Below, one piece after another: positions 1 to 12,122 of a DNA stretch of 64,000 nt. How positions within the stretch are numbered: the stretch's first letter is position 1; the number at the start of each line of letters is the position of its first letter. This DNA comes from Trema orientale (lineage: Eukaryota > Streptophyta > Magnoliopsida > Rosales > Cannabaceae). The translations under genes and the position numbers were made by a program. Location of the stretch: contig JXTC01000163.1 of assembly GCA_002914845.1 (NCBI GenBank), forward strand, positions 569,890-633,889, in the 5' to 3' direction. The notes under the pieces are model-generated. The model did not search any database. It was not told the origin of the DNA and worked only from the letters and a program-made list of their open reading frames with translations.

Positions 1-1890
1 CGTAGAATGCCATTTGGTTTATGTAATGGCCCTGCTACATTTCAGCGTTGCATGATGAGTATATTCGCTGATATGGTTTTTAAAATGCATGGAAATTTTT
101 ATGGATGATTTGATATTTTTTGGTGATTCTTTTGACTCATGTCTACTTAATTTCAAAGCTGTTTTGAGTAGATATGAAGAAAAAGGTCTTGTGCTGAACT
201 AGAAAAAATGTCATTTAATGGTATCTTCTGGGATTGTTTCGGGGCACATTGTGTCTGAAAGAGGAATAGAGGTTAACAAGTCAAAAGTTGAGCTGATGTC
301 TAAATTACCTACCAATAAAACAGTAAAAGATGTTCAGTCTTTTTTTGGATATACTGGATTCTATAGGAGGTTTATACAAAACTTTTCTACCATATCTCGA
401 CCATTGTGTAACCTTCTGGCCAAAGAAACTGAGTTCAACTCGACTCTGGAATGTGATGAAGCATTCAAAACACTCGTTGCCAAGCTTCCTTCTGCTCCCA
501 TCATGCAGTCACCCAATTAGAACCTACCATTTGAAATTATGTGTGATGCCAACAATTATGCCGTGGGAGCTGTCCTTGGTCAACGAAGGGAGGGGAAGCC
601 CTTTGTTGTTTATTATGCTAGTAGGACCTCAAACAATGCTCAAACGAATTATTCTACTACTGAAAAAGAACTACTAGTTGTTGTCTTTGCCTTAGATAAA
701 TTTCGTGCATATATTATTGGGTCGCCTATCACTGTGCTTACTGGCCATGCGGCCCTCAGGTACCTTCTTTCTAAGAAGGATGCCAAGGCTCGCTTGATTA
801 GGTGGATTTTTTTGCTGTAGGAATTTTATCTAACATTATAAAAAGGGTGTTAAAAATGTTGTGGCTGATTAATTATCTCGTCTTGAATTTAGTGATTCAG
901 CCAAAGGTCCACCCATTCGAGACGATTTCCCTGATACACACCTATTCGCCGTTAGCCAAGTATCATGGTATGCTCATATTATCAACTACTTAGTTTCCGG
1001 TGAAATTCCATTGATCTAGAGTGCACAAGATAAGCGTAAGTTCTTGCTCAAGGTAAGAAATTTTTATTGGGATGATCCTTACTTGTTTAAGTATTGCCCT
1101 GACCAAATTATGAGAAGATGCATTCCAGAAACTGAGGTAAATAGTGTTTTAAACTTCTGCCATTCTGAGGCATGTGGTGGTCATTTCTCAATGAAAAAGA
1201 CTGGTGCAAAGATTTTACAGTGTAGAGTTTATTGGCCCACTTTATTCAAAGACACTAACAATTTTTATCGTTCATGTGAAAGATGCCAAAGACTAGGTTC
1301 ACTAACTCGTCGCCACATGATGCCTCTTAACCTTATACTTGTGATTGAGATATTTGATTGTTNGGATACACTTTGGGCATATTGCACTGCTTACAAGACC
1401 ATCCTTGGAATGTCCCCTTACCAGCTTGTTTATAGGAAGGCGTGTCACCTACCTGTTGAGCTCGAGCATAAAGCATATTGGGTTATTAAGGCCCTTAACT
1501 TTGATTTAAATGGTGCAAGTCTTAATAGGAAATTACAGTTGTCAGAAATCGAAGAATTGAGGAACGACGCATATGACAACTCCAAGATCTATAAGGCAAA
1601 GTTGAAAGCGGCTCATGACAAATAGATCCTGAGAAAGAATTTTGAGCCAATTCAATGGGTGCATCTTTATGACTCCCGATTGCATCTCTACCCTGGAAAG
1701 TTGTGATCGAGATGGACCTGTTTATATATGGTTAAACGTATTTTTTCCAACAGAGCTGTTGAAGTTCAAGATCCAACTGATGGGAGAATTTTCAAAGTAA
1801 ATGGGCAGCGGTTGAAAAATTTTGTGGAAAGAGTAGACCAGCCTGAGGAGATCACTTTGGTTACTCCTGTCTATGAAAACTGATCAGGTT
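1..1890 (+). pseudogene. Athila pol remains: RT, RNase H, integrase (fossil)
   Basis: Parts in order: end of the reverse transcriptase palm and thumb (about 1-520; a MPFGLCNGPATFQ-like start, FFGYTGFYRRFI), RNase H (about 530-820; YYASRTSNNAQTNYSTTEKE), integrase zinc-binding region (about 1140-1310; the H-H-C-C set appears as CHSEACGGHFS and CERCQRLG) and integrase C-terminal segment (about 1390-1625). These would copy and insert the element in a living relative. The region is decayed, with at least several breaks, and one ambiguous base lies in it. Confidence 0.85.
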
Positions 1891-3279
1891 TTATCTTTTT
1901 ATATCATAGTTTCTTTCCTTTGATTATTTGTTTATTTTCAGTTATTATGTTTTTTTTAGTGTGCTTTATCTTTTTTCTATCTTGTATATCACAAAGCCTA
2001 GACTTAGTATACACATTTTGTCACTTAGGTGTCCTCTATCCTTTGCTCTTTTATTTTTTTTGGACAGTGAAGACACTGTCTAATTTAGGTTGGAGGTGAT
2101 AGCATATTCATGCACATTAGTTTTGCCCATATCATTCACGCATGTTTAAAAAAACAACAACAAAAAAATAAAAATTAATTAAAATAAAAAAAAATTGCTG
2201 AATTTTAGTAATTCTTTTGTAAACTAGCTTACATTGCATGATTAAATCAGTTTGAACTGAAATTTTTGCATCATTGTTTAGGTATGATTTCAAAATATTT
2301 GGTTTGAGTCACTTTTGCTATCTTGATTATTGAAGAATAACTCTTGAAATCTTTTGTGCACATTTCTAAGCTTTGTGGTAAGATGGATGTTAAATGTATA
2401 TAGTTAAGAAAATTACCAAGTTTAAAGCGTAATTTTTTCTAATCTCACACATCTTTTGTGAGTGAGTGGAGAGATTGAGAAAATTGTTTATGAACTTTCT
2501 TTGATCTTTTGAATTGGTTGAACATTATTTAGAATGTCGTTAGTTCATTTGGAGAATAATTGGAAGATATGCTAAAAGGATGATATTGGTCAAAATAAGA
2601 GATAGTTTTGTATTGTTATGAGCCTTAGATTCACGCTTATTCTCAAACCTATGAGAAATTTTTGGTAAGAAATTCTTTCAATTGTATTCATGTAGAGTTA
2701 TTGAAAAAGAAAATGTCAATTTAGTGCACCAAAAAAAAAAAGTCTTCTCTCGGTCTTAAAAGACAATTTTCTTTCTCTTTTTACTTGTAATTTTTCTCAC
2801 TAGGCTCAAGTTTTATCTCATATTGTCCATTCAAATCCTGAAGAGAATTTGTAATAACAATGTTTGAATTCTAAACAGTTAATTTTCCTATCAATTGATC
2901 AATATTTGTTTACGAGTTATCCTAATAATGTCAATTCCATTTGAGTGATTTTCTGTTTTCTAACTCCATGAATGAATCGATTGCTTTTAAAAAAAAATTG
3001 GTATCTTTACCTGTGAGGATATGGAGTTGAGGCTTTTACTTGGAAAAAATTTCAAAACTATATGTAGTATGGTCTGTCGTAAGAAGGTTTAACTTATGCA
3101 CACATACACAACTTTAAGAGATATGATCGACATGATTTTGATAGCATATGTGATCTTTTACTGACTTCTTATTTGAAATGTCTAGATAATTTTATTAATT
3201 TTTCTTTTCGCATTTATTTACCATATTTTGTCTCTTGTTTACGCAATTGCTAGGGACTAGCATTAAGTTGGTTAGGGGT
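1891..3279 (+). other. Athila 3' non-coding spacer
   Basis: AT-rich sequence between the last pol remnant and the 3' LTR, with no reading frame of note. Near 2065-2100 there is the wording that commonly follows Athila pol (a short inverted motif around gacactgtc, then a G-rich run). A G-rich tract, ggttaggggt, just before the LTR at about 3269-3279 is the likely polypurine tract. I see no host gene here. Confidence 0.6.
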
Positions 3280-4690
3280 TGTGATTAAGGCACAAAAATG
3301 ATATTTTGATAATGATTACAATAGTGTATTTGTAAAAATATTAAGCTAAAATTTGTATTTTTGTACGAATATTATACAATACATCGTTTTTGTGATTCTT
3401 ATTTCTAAAAGTGATATTTTTGTAAAGATAATTCATAAATAATTTTTATTTGCAGCCTAAGCTTTATGGAATAAACAAGGCCCATTCGAGTAAGATTAAT
3501 AGTCTCCTTTGTATTGCATCTGAAGCATTATTAAGGAATATCACTCATATGATGTGTGTGCACGTAGGGTACATTAGAAGACATATTGAGAGCTTCGTGT
3601 ATTGTGTGCTTCTGAAACAATAAACAAAAGAAAACATTCTTTTGAGTTACTTGAGTAAGCTTAGGAGATGGGCATATTAATAAAGAAAACGAAAGGAAGA
3701 TAGCAATAGTCATGTGCGAATGTGTGGAGCATTTATAAAGAAAATAAAGTTGTCGTGCATGTGTATGCTTGTGTGGAGCTAGCATGGGCGAACAATAAAT
3801 ATAGAAAAGAGTTGGCCAGTGTTGATTCCTTCTATAAATTGAGAAGAAACTTATGAAGAGTCTCAACTCTATAAATAGAGTGCCATTTTCTTCATACACA
3901 CGACGGGAAAGACAACTCCCATATCTCTCTCTCCCTATTTCATTCCCTCAATTTCTTTCTAGATTTTTGATAGAATAGATTTCCATTTTGAGTAGTTTTT
4001 CTAGGCAAGACCGTAGGGAAAACAATGTTGTGTAACTAGTTTATATTTCTGCTTTAGTTTTATTCAAGTGTGATTTTAACGTTTATAATTTTATTTTGTA
4101 AAAACTCTTATCTTCTAATTTATAATATTCCAGTGATTTTATTTACATTTTCTTATAAGTTCAGTCAAGCTTTTCTTATGTGGTGATTAATGTTAAATAT
4201 AATTGTTTCTGATAAAATTCTGGACTAAGGATTCATCTTCTGTATATTATTATCTCATGAATATATCGTCGATTTTAGGTAACCTTTAAGATAGAATTTG
4301 TATGCTTAATTGATTGAGTTTTATAAAATAAATACATGTGTAGTCAAAAAGAGTTTTATTATATTATTTTCTGGTTGCATGATTGGGATGTGAACTGTGT
4401 AACTGAGTTATAGCATAAATCGAAGCAGGATTTAACTAGTGAAACAATATTGTGATCCTTGCATTCTTGTCATTTTCTCATTATTATTTTCTCTACAATT
4501 TTATGATATTATTTGTCTTGAAATAATTCAAAATTTCATTATAATTTTATTTCTTTTGTGTTTATTTTTACGTAACCTGTTCTTTATAATTTTGGTCACT
4601 TATTTGCTTGTTTTTCGCCTTCCTGTGGGATCGACACCTCAAACTTGTTACAACTAACGAAGTACAATTTGAGCGTTAATCATTCCCACA
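3280..4690 (+). repeat. 3' LTR of the Athila element
   Basis: The LTR is inferred to start at tgtgattaagg directly after the G-rich tract and to end near ccaca at about 4690. It contains a good TATA box (tataaata, 3870-3877) followed by a CT-rich stretch, as expected for U3/R. The wording near 4620-4640 (cctgtgggatcgaca) is typical of the U5 end of Athila LTRs. No second LTR is in the window for comparison, so the ends are approximate. Confidence 0.6.
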
Positions 4691-5740
4691 AGAATTTTAG
4701 AGACATTTGAGTTTGAGATAAGAGTGTTAAGGCCATTTCAGTGATTGTCCTATGTTTTCTCTCTATCCTTCCTTGTTGTTGATGAGTGTGAGGACAAAGA
4801 CGTCTGAAAATAATACGTAGACTGTTGAGTAAAGGTAAGAATGACCTATATTCTCCTCCCTAATCAGTTGAAGGGGTTTTAATAATAATGTCAAATTGTT
4901 TTTCTACTTGTGTCTCAACTGAACAAAGATATCTCTAGCCTCAGACATTAACTTCGTAGGATGTATCTAAGAATATTTGCTAAAATTATCCTCAAATAGA
5001 ACATAATATCTATAACCATCAATCAACAATTGTGGAGCATAATATCTAAGAATTTTTGCTAAAATCATCAACAAATAGGGTTTTCAAGTCTTCAACGACT
5101 TTGAAGTGATGACATTTGAAGTGATGACATTTGTTGTTGCAATAACCAATCTATTACGACGACATGGTGAGTCGTTGCTATAAGTAGTCTATAACGTTGG
5201 TAGAAATTAAATTGTAGCGACGATACAGGGCTCTATAGTGACAACTTTTCTATAGTATTAGATTGAGGCAATCTTTAATGATCTTCCCTCTAATTTTGAC
5301 AACTTCTGTCGAAAAGATGAGCATATAGTGATGGAGATCAAGTCTTTGTTATTGGCTCAAAAGAGTCAAAATAATAAAAATACAAATAGGATTGGATTCA
5401 GCTTCTCCGAATATGGTCCACACATGGCAGCACAATAGCATACTGGCAATAGGAGAGTCTCAAATGGTAATCAGCAGGAGATTCAGTGGTTTCATAGCAT
5501 TTCTAGAATGGAAAAACCATAATCTGGAAATAGAAGAAAACAAATTAACCAAGTTTTGGAAATACAGTAATGAGTTCATGATGTTTAATATTATTGGCAT
5601 TGAGAAAATTGTCATTCCATTTATTTTTATTTTTTTTGATTTTTTAATAATTCACTACTTTTAACTTTAAAGTTGTTGGATATTAGTAAACGCTGTAGTT
5701 ATTGAATGATGAATATTCTTAAATAATAATAATAATAATA
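4691..5740. other. intergenic, no gene seen
   Basis: AT-rich sequence without a recognisable gene. It includes a 15-bp unit (gaagtgatgacattt) repeated twice in tandem at about 5103-5132. Around 5150-5250 there are cgacgac/gtagcgacg motifs reminiscent of CACTA subterminal repeats, too weak to call. A 90-codon open frame at 5392-5664 has no recognised similarity. Confidence 0.5.
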
Positions 5741-6286
5741 AGGATAAATTGTATCTTTGCCACTCGAACTATCGCCTGTGCAGAATTTTGCCCCTTAAAC
5801 TATTTCTTTTTGCAAAAATACTCCCCAAACTATTAGATTATGGGGAAAAAACGATCCTTCTGTTATCTTCCGTGACGGAATGGTAATGTATCTTCCTATT
5901 TAGGGTATTGAAGAGGGTTTTGTAACAAATTCCTTGCAAATGAAAGATAACAGTATGAATAGAAGGGGCTAGTTTTTAACTTTAATAAAGGTTGAGAGCT
6001 AGTTTTTGGGAGAAAAAGACTATAGTATGAGAGAGAAAAATAGAAAAATTGGCACCTAATCTAATGGTATATAAGTAAAGGTATTAAATATGATGATAAA
6101 AGTTTCAACTAACTTTATTTTAGAGTGATACATCATAATTTCGTCTGAACTATGGATGAAAGGTAACAGAAAGAGAATATTTTACACAATCGAAAAATTA
6201 GGGGGTAATTCTTGCAAAAAGAAATAGTTTAGGAGATAAAACTCTACATAGACGATAGTTCAGGTGGCAAAGTTGTAATTTGTCCT
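5741..6286. mobile_element. non-autonomous TIR element in an ATA microsatellite
   Basis: The left end (aggataaattgtatctttgcc) and the reverse complement of the right end (aggacaaattacaactttgcc) match over roughly 80 bp with moderate divergence, including the shared wording aaactatttctttttgcaa. The element is flanked on both sides by (aat)n, consistent with a 9-10 bp target duplication, although the microsatellite makes this unprovable. No transposase is encoded. The family resembles the Mutator-like elements common in plant genomes whose ends read 'tttgccccctgaactat'; superfamily assignment is inference. Confidence 0.7.
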
Positions 6287-6390
6287 AATAATAATAATGA
6301 CGACGAAGATGAGTATACTACCTAGATAGTTTGGACGTTTGAATATTGAGATGCGACCCTTTCAATTCTTTTATTGAGGGAAAAAAAATC

Positions 6391-7005
6391 CTTCGGGAAT
6401 GGACGAGCCAAAATTTTGAAATATAAAGCCTGAAAAATATAATTAGTAATTTAATCTTATGACTTGGAAGAGATATATATTGAGTATCGATAACGAAAAA
6501 TAGAATTCTAATAATTTAATATTTTCCCCTGTATCTAAAACCAACAAAACATAATATAATTTCTTCAATTTGATTGTTTTTTTTAAATCTTTTTTTCGAC
6601 TTTGGGAAGTGGGGATGAGCCAAAATTTGGAAATATGAAACCTGAAAAATATAAATAATAATTTAATCTTATGGCTTAGAAGAGATTAATGTTGAGTATC
6701 GATTAACGAAAGATGGAATTCTAATAATTAAATATTTCCCCTGTATCTAAAACCAACAAAACACAATATATTTCCTCCAATTTGATTTTTTTTTTCCAAC
6801 TATGGAAAGTGGGGATGAGCCAAAATTTAGACATATAAAACCTGAAAAATATAACTAATAATTTAATCTTATGGCTTAGAAGAAATTAATATTGAGTATC
6901 GATTAACAAAAGATGGAATTCTAATAATTTAATCTTTCCCCCTTATCTAAAACCAACAAAACACAATATATTTCCTTCAATTTAATAGTTTTTTTTTTTT
7001 TTTTC
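6391..7005. repeat. three tandem copies of a 200-212 bp unit
   Basis: The wording gagccaaaattt recurs at 6405, 6617 and 6817. Each time it is followed by cctgaaaaatata, taatttaatcttatg, ttgagtatcgat, ggaattctaataatt, ctaaaaccaacaaaac and a T-rich run. Periods are 212 and 200 bp. Copies 2 and 3 look closer to each other than to copy 1. The poly-T tract closing each unit may have promoted slippage or unequal crossing over. No coding potential. Confidence 0.9.
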
Positions 7006-7798
7006 CCTGTCAAACCAATAAACAGAAAGAATGTAATACGAAGTGTTGTTGGAAAATGCAAAGCCAAATACTCCTTTATTGTAAACACACTAGAGACCCA
7101 AAAACAAAAGGTTAAGACACTTCGTTGAACAGATCAATGGTTGTCAAACTAGAAATTTGGTACAGTACTATCAGACACTTGATAGTTGATTCCACAGCAA
7201 TTATGAATCAACTCCAATCAAACATCAGATCATGTACAGGAAGCTTAGAAAAGAACAGTCNGTGCCCAGCACCACAATGACATGTCTGTCTATTCTTAAA
7301 TAATACTATAAGTGATAGCTAGAGTGTTACACAAAATAATTTTTTTTCTTCTCTGTTTTTTTTTTATAGTAAATCATTAAAACATGGCTCTTTAATTACG
7401 AAAGGTTTATGCTATAAATGAGAATGTAGTTGAACTTTCGTTACGAACGATTTTCTTATTTTTGACAGGGAAAAACGAAAAAAAAAAACGAAAACAGGTA
7501 AAAGATAAAGAGGGAGAAGAGATGGATAAATTATCATATGTGAGAGGAGTCATAAAGATAACGATCATTTGGTCTATACTTTGTTCTTTCTTCTTTGTCA
7601 TCATCTTTATCTCTTCGTCATCATCCTTCTTCTCTAACTGGCCCAGACACAAGAGCAAATGATAATGTTGAGTTTTTACCCACTCCGAGAAAAAGAAGGA
7701 CCCTTTGTAATTATTATGCTCGTCAAAAATGTAAAGAAACTGCCGTAAGACAACTATTTGAATCGGGTACAGCTTGCAGGGTTAGAACATTTAGAGAA
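7006..7798. other. intergenic, no gene; fragment of the 184-bp MITE at 7262-7291
   Basis: No convincing gene. At 7262-7291 the wording gtgcccagcaccacaatgac matches the inverted right arm of the MITE found at 43077-43260, so this is a broken third copy next to an ambiguous base. Two short open frames around 7407-7662 overlap on opposite strands in A/T-rich low-complexity sequence and resemble nothing known to me. Confidence 0.55.
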
Positions 7799-7982
7799 GA
7801 ATAATGCTATGGGACACCAGTGGTGCTAAGCACCACAATGATGTATCAGTCTGTCACTGGCTAATCATAATTATAATTCAAGTTGGGCCCATGTAGGATC
7901 CAGTTTATTAATTAAATCTTCCAGTGGCAAATAGGCATATCATTGTACTGTTGGGCACCACTGGTGTCCCATTACATTGCTC
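7799..7982. mobile_element. 184-bp foldback MITE, copy 1 (Mutator-type)
   Basis: The element is 184 bp. About 60 bp at each end form an imperfect inverted repeat (left gaataatgctatgggacacc, right end complement gagcaatgtaatgggacacc), and the core reads ggtgctaagcacc. It is flanked by a perfect 9-bp duplication TTTAGAGAA at 7790-7798 and 7983-7991, which is the length expected of Mutator-like transposition. It has no coding capacity. A second copy of exactly the same length lies at 43077-43260, next to the transporter gene. Confidence 0.9.
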
Positions 7983-7991
7983 TTTAGAGAA

Positions 7992-8429
7992 TGCATGAAC
8001 AGTAAAGAAGCTTTATTGCCATTCCGCCAAATTCATTGAGACTGGCATGTATGTGATAGACTTAATCCTCTCTTATATGTAAATGGATATGCTAAGATAC
8101 TATTTGTTGTATAGATAGTTCGGAACTTCTATTGTTTGATTCTCTAGCTACGAGCTTTTGTGGGAAGGAAGACTCTAGGTGGCTAGTTTGTGTTGTTATT
8201 TGGGGTTGATCTGATTTTCTTTAAGATGTATATATGGTTATAGTTTGGTAACGTCCCTTAATGTTATGTTTTATAGGAGAGGGAAATGGGGATATGAAGA
8301 TTTTAAGATGTATGGTTAGTTTGGTAAATAAAGACTATAGGAAAGAGTGGATAGATATCAGAAGGGATTTAGAATCCCCATGTAAGTCTTAGCTAATTAC
8401 TCGTCAAAGATTAGAAAGATCAAAATAAA
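7992..8429. other. intergenic, no gene seen
   Basis: Moderately AT-rich sequence between two MITEs. No gene, RNA or repeat recognised, apart from the 9-bp target duplication (caaaataaa) of the following MITE at 8421-8429. Confidence 0.5.
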
Positions 8430-8601
8430 GGGCGCGTCTACAGTAGGGGCGCCCCTACGTAGGGCCCTGTCTATTCACCGTTGGATGGGAATCTGTATAT
8501 AAATAGATTTTCCACAGATTCCCGTTATTCCCCACAGATTCCCATCCAACGATAATTAAGGCATGACCCTACGTAGGGACGCCCCTACTGTGGCCATCCC
8601 C
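8430..8601. mobile_element. 172-bp foldback MITE with 9-bp target duplication
   Basis: Nearly the whole element pairs with itself. The left arm reads cagtaggggcgcccctacgt and later ccgttggatgggaatctgt; the right arm is its complement (acagattcccatccaacg, then acgtagggacgcccctactg). It is flanked by caaaataaa at 8421-8429 and 8602-8610. A 9-bp duplication points to Mutator; an 8-bp reading would suggest hAT. Its GC-rich tips contrast with the AT-rich surroundings. No coding capacity. Confidence 0.88.
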
Positions 8602-8610
8602 CAAAATAAA

Positions 8611-9765
8611 TATTCCTTGCCGCTTAACGAAAAATAGACATCCATGAAATTAACAATTTATAATAGTAATACCAACAGGAATAACTCTTGTAACCCTTTA
8701 AATACAAGAGTAATAAGTAATAAACTGAAAGCTAGGAATTAACAAATTAAAAACAGGGGATCTGCTAAAAAGTTCCCTAGTTTTTTTTACCCGCAGAAAG
8801 CAACAATCAAAAAATAAAAATATGCGTCTTGTATTTATGGTCCAGATAGAGCTATTTTTCTACTAAAATTATTAAGCTTAAGTAGTCAACTATATAGCAT
8901 TTTTAAGATACATGAATCAAAGTTATCAGCAATCTATCATTCTCTACTAACTACCACTTATGGACTTTTTCTTTGGAATTTACTACCGGCTAGGCACGAC
9001 TTAAAAATAAAACAAATTGTTGAAAAGAAAAAGTGGTATAAATTGAAAAAGAGAAATTATGGGTACAAATACTAGAGAGAATTAATAAAACCTCAAACCT
9101 GGATTAGCAATTCACAAGAAAGGATTTGTATAAACGATTGTTCACAAAAGCCCTTGTGCATTGAATAGTTGTTATTTGTAAACTATATTCTGGCCTAAAA
9201 TTATGGCAGGTTAAGTAAATGCAAGAAAATAAATCAACAATTCTTTTTTATTTCTTCCCAAAACCTTTTTCACTTCAAACTAACTTTAAATTTTCTGATG
9301 GATTAACAGCAGCATAAAATTATGACAGAACCAGAGGAACTACCTTTAGTTCTTGTGGGACTGATCCTATTGTCCAGAGGGATTGAAATGCAATCAAATT
9401 GACTTAATGGCTCTGTCTTCTTTCTGTGTTGTCCTCATCCTTGTTGTTGATGCTTCCTTCTACTTCTTCTTATCAGAAATTTCGGACAAAGCATATAATA
9501 ACCAATTCAGTGAAGACTAGCGTTAATATTTGCAGAACACGTTACAACAAAGAACTAGTTTCTACTTATTTCAAGAGACTACGGCCAATAAAGATCAAAG
9601 TTTTTACTTCATTTGTCAATATTTCAAAATATTGAAATGCAGTATCCTGGTTCTCACATATGTTCTAAGTGTCTGTGCCTGGGATGGAATCAGGATTTTC
9701 GTCTAATGGGTGCTAGAAAAACGTTTTGTTTATATTATGGAGCTTTTCAATATATATATATATAT
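8611..9765. other. intergenic, no gene seen
   Basis: AT-rich sequence with scattered short open frames (for example 9426-9635 and 9613-9822) that show no domain, signal or similarity I recognise. No RNA gene seen. Confidence 0.5.
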
Positions 9766-9980
9766 GGGTTTGGTTTAAATGGTTACAACAATATTTATCC
9801 ATGGATGGTTACAATGGTTTAAGCCGTTAGATCTAATATCCTACGGTAGTGATTAGTTTGGTGGTTGGCCAAAAAAATTTAATGCTATTTATTACCATCA
9901 AAAAAATTTAATGCTATCATTATTTTTTTTAGTATTTATTCATGGTCACAAAAAAATTGTAACCATTGAGAAGTCTTCCA
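9766..9980. mobile_element. MITE-like element inside a TA microsatellite
   Basis: A segment of about 215 bp is bounded on both sides by (ta)n tracts. Its ends are inverted: left gggtttggtttaaatggttacaa-like wording, and the right-end complement carries the same aatggttacaa core. It contains gccgttagatc, shared with the elements at 38648-39123. Inside, the motif aaaaaaatttaatgctat occurs twice in direct orientation. The position in (TA)n recalls Micron-like MITEs of grasses; that link is inference. Confidence 0.6.
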
Positions 9981-10391
9981 TATATATATATATATTATTT
10001 TGAGTGGGAACTTTTGTATGTAATGTACGTTAAACACTGTAAATATTTTACTAAAATATGAAACTTGGGGAGTTCGACCCTCCACTGGGCGTGCTCTCCC
10101 TCCGTCCCAACTGTCTAATCGTTCTGTTATTATATAATCTATCAATTTTGCTCATATCGATTTGACTGAACCAAACAAGTTACATCTAAGTATTTTAATC
10201 ATTGTTCTCAAAGACAGTGTAACCATATCTTTAGTCGTGTTATTACTGGTAGCAAATAATGTCCTAGTGAATTCCAGTAAATGATTGTTATGTCTTTCTT
10301 CTATTATATATCTGGACAAGTTGTAAAGAAATTATGTCTTTCTTCTATTATATATCTTTTTTCTATTTTTTATATCTTTTCTAATTATGTA
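9981..10391. other. intergenic, no gene; copia target site at its end
   Basis: No gene recognised. Around 10070-10125 the minus strand carries wording vaguely like a tRNA B box (gggtcgaactcc), but no good A box, so it was not called as a SINE. The last five bases, ATGTA at 10387-10391, are the left target duplication of the copia element. Confidence 0.5.
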
Positions 10392-12107
10392 TGTTGGAAT
10401 TAAAAATGATTTTCGCAGCGGAAGATTGGCCCAAGAACAATTAAAAATTTTCTCAAAACAATTGACTATATGAGTGCATAGTATTAATTCATAGCAAATA
10501 GGAACACACAAAGAGAATAGATCTAATACCTCTTGTAGCCTATTAACGGATCCTAGCTTTATTGTCTTCTAAACCACGATCTTCCAATCCAAGCCTCAAG
10601 CACAACTGGATGAACGTGTGGGCGTTGCGTATAATTTCTTAAAACTCAAACTTTAGGCCCTTGCAATTTTCTCAACATATGAGATTGCAAGAGTTTGTTC
10701 TATAGAAAATAGAAAGATTCTCTTCTTTTTCTCTCTAGTTTATGGAGGCTCTGTAGAAAATAATACGTAATGTATATCTATTATCTGCTAGGGTTTCCTT
10801 TATATATATATATATCTATTTATTAAACTATTTAATAAATAATATATTAATCAAACTAATATCTATATATACATATATATATATAAAACTTTTAAAATAA
10901 ACGTTACCTTATATCATTAGGAAACGTTAGTTTCCTTTTTTTTTCTTTTTAAATATAATTTTATATATATATTTAAATTAATTAATCTAATTAATTAATT
11001 AATATATATATCTCTATAAACTAGCAGATAACTATTTCATTTTCAATCAGTTTCCTAATTTCTATTTATCTAATTATCTCATAATTAGATATTTTTAAAT
11101 TCAAAATTTAAACAAACTGGGAAACTTATCTCTCCATAAATTTAAATTAATTAATTCAAAATTAATTAATTAANAATTAATTAAACTCTTTAATTAATTT
11201 GTCTAATTTATTAATTCCAGTATTACTCCACTAAAAATCTAGAATTGCACTCTTGAAGTTACAGAATTAATTTACTCAGAAAACAGCGAGCAGTCCATCG
11301 ATTTAATCATTACATGCAGTTCAATCCTCCATAGACAATTCATAATTGGAGCTAGATCAAGTTCCGTTTACCTCTCCAATTACATCTTTATCCTTGTGTA
11401 CCATTGATTCTCTAATGAACAATTAATTTATAAATCTATTATAAATTGAGTACTCAAACTGTTCAAGTCCTGAATCAATACACAAGGGAATCATCTTTCT
11501 AGCTTCCTAATGTAAGGAATAGATTCCATATCTGTAAGTGACATTCCCAGCTACTCATCTCATCATACTCCCAAGATACAAGTATTTCGATTTGTTTAAA
11601 AAATAAATCTTTAACAAGTATGTCAAAGAATATAATGTTATGAATAGGAGTATATAACTACTCAGGATTAAGATTGATTTACATATGATTATCTATTGAT
11701 ATTATTTGAACTCTCAACAGTTAACGGAATTTATGTGAGATTCAAATCATGTCTGGTCCAGTCCTATATAATCGAATTATATAAACTACCTCCATTGTGA
11801 TGTCAACACATCAATAGTCCAGATAAGACTATTACATTCTCAATGTTAATGGACCGTACTAATAATATTTAATTAAAGATCCTAAACTTTAATTAATTAT
11901 TATGGACTATATTTAGTTTATTATCCATAAATTTAATCCTCATGTATATAACATTTATATATTAAATTTGTGGTCACAGAAATAAACTAAGGATTTTCTG
12001 ATATTTAAAGACATACTAATTATGCACAAATTCAAATAGAAAAATGTCATTTTATTAAATCAGCAAATATCCAAAATATACATACTTTTAGGGCATACAC
12101 CCTAACA
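10392..12107 (-). repeat. 3' LTR of the copia element (left copy)
   Basis: A 1716-bp repeat beginning TGTTGGAATT and ending CCTAACA on the plus strand, matched along its length by 18233-20097. It is about 150 bp shorter than its partner and contains one ambiguous base, so part of the length difference could be an assembly matter. It is very rich in (ta)n and ttaattaa motifs. Confidence 0.93.
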
Positions 12108-12122
12108 ATCTCGTACTTGCCC
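12108..12122 (-). other. polypurine tract of the copia element
   Basis: Read on the minus strand, the 15 bases just before the 3' LTR are ggcaagtacgagat-like purine-rich wording directly followed by the LTR start TGTTAGGG. This is the usual place for plus-strand priming in copia elements. The tract is imperfect. Confidence 0.5.

Larger units (their letters stand above)
1..4690 (+). mobile_element. Athila-type Ty3/gypsy retrotransposon, 3' part (fossil)
   Basis: The window opens inside the reverse transcriptase of a Ty3/gypsy element and runs through RNase H, integrase remains, a non-coding spacer and a 3' LTR. The integrase C-terminal wording ([15 protein letters not shown], then KALNFDLN) is typical of the plant Athila lineage rather than Tat/Ogre or chromoviruses. 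The long spacer between pol and the 3' LTR also fits Athila. The 5' half lies outside the window, so no target duplication can be checked. The coding part is clearly broken, with several interruptions and incomplete domains. Lineage is inferred from motifs remembered for the family. Confidence 0.85.

Noticed and set aside
3531-3899. 122-codon minus-strand frame
   Set aside because: Falls in the Athila 3' LTR, antisense to its TATA box; no similarity recognised.
5150-5260. CACTA terminus suggested by cgacgac and gtagcgacg wording
   Set aside because: No CACTA tip and no partner end found.
7407-7804. Small genes from overlapping frames on both strands
   Set aside because: A/T-rich low-complexity text, no start context or motif, and the right end runs into a MITE.
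10060-10130. Possible second SINE on the minus strand
   Set aside because: Only a weak B box; no A box, tail or flanking duplication could be seen.
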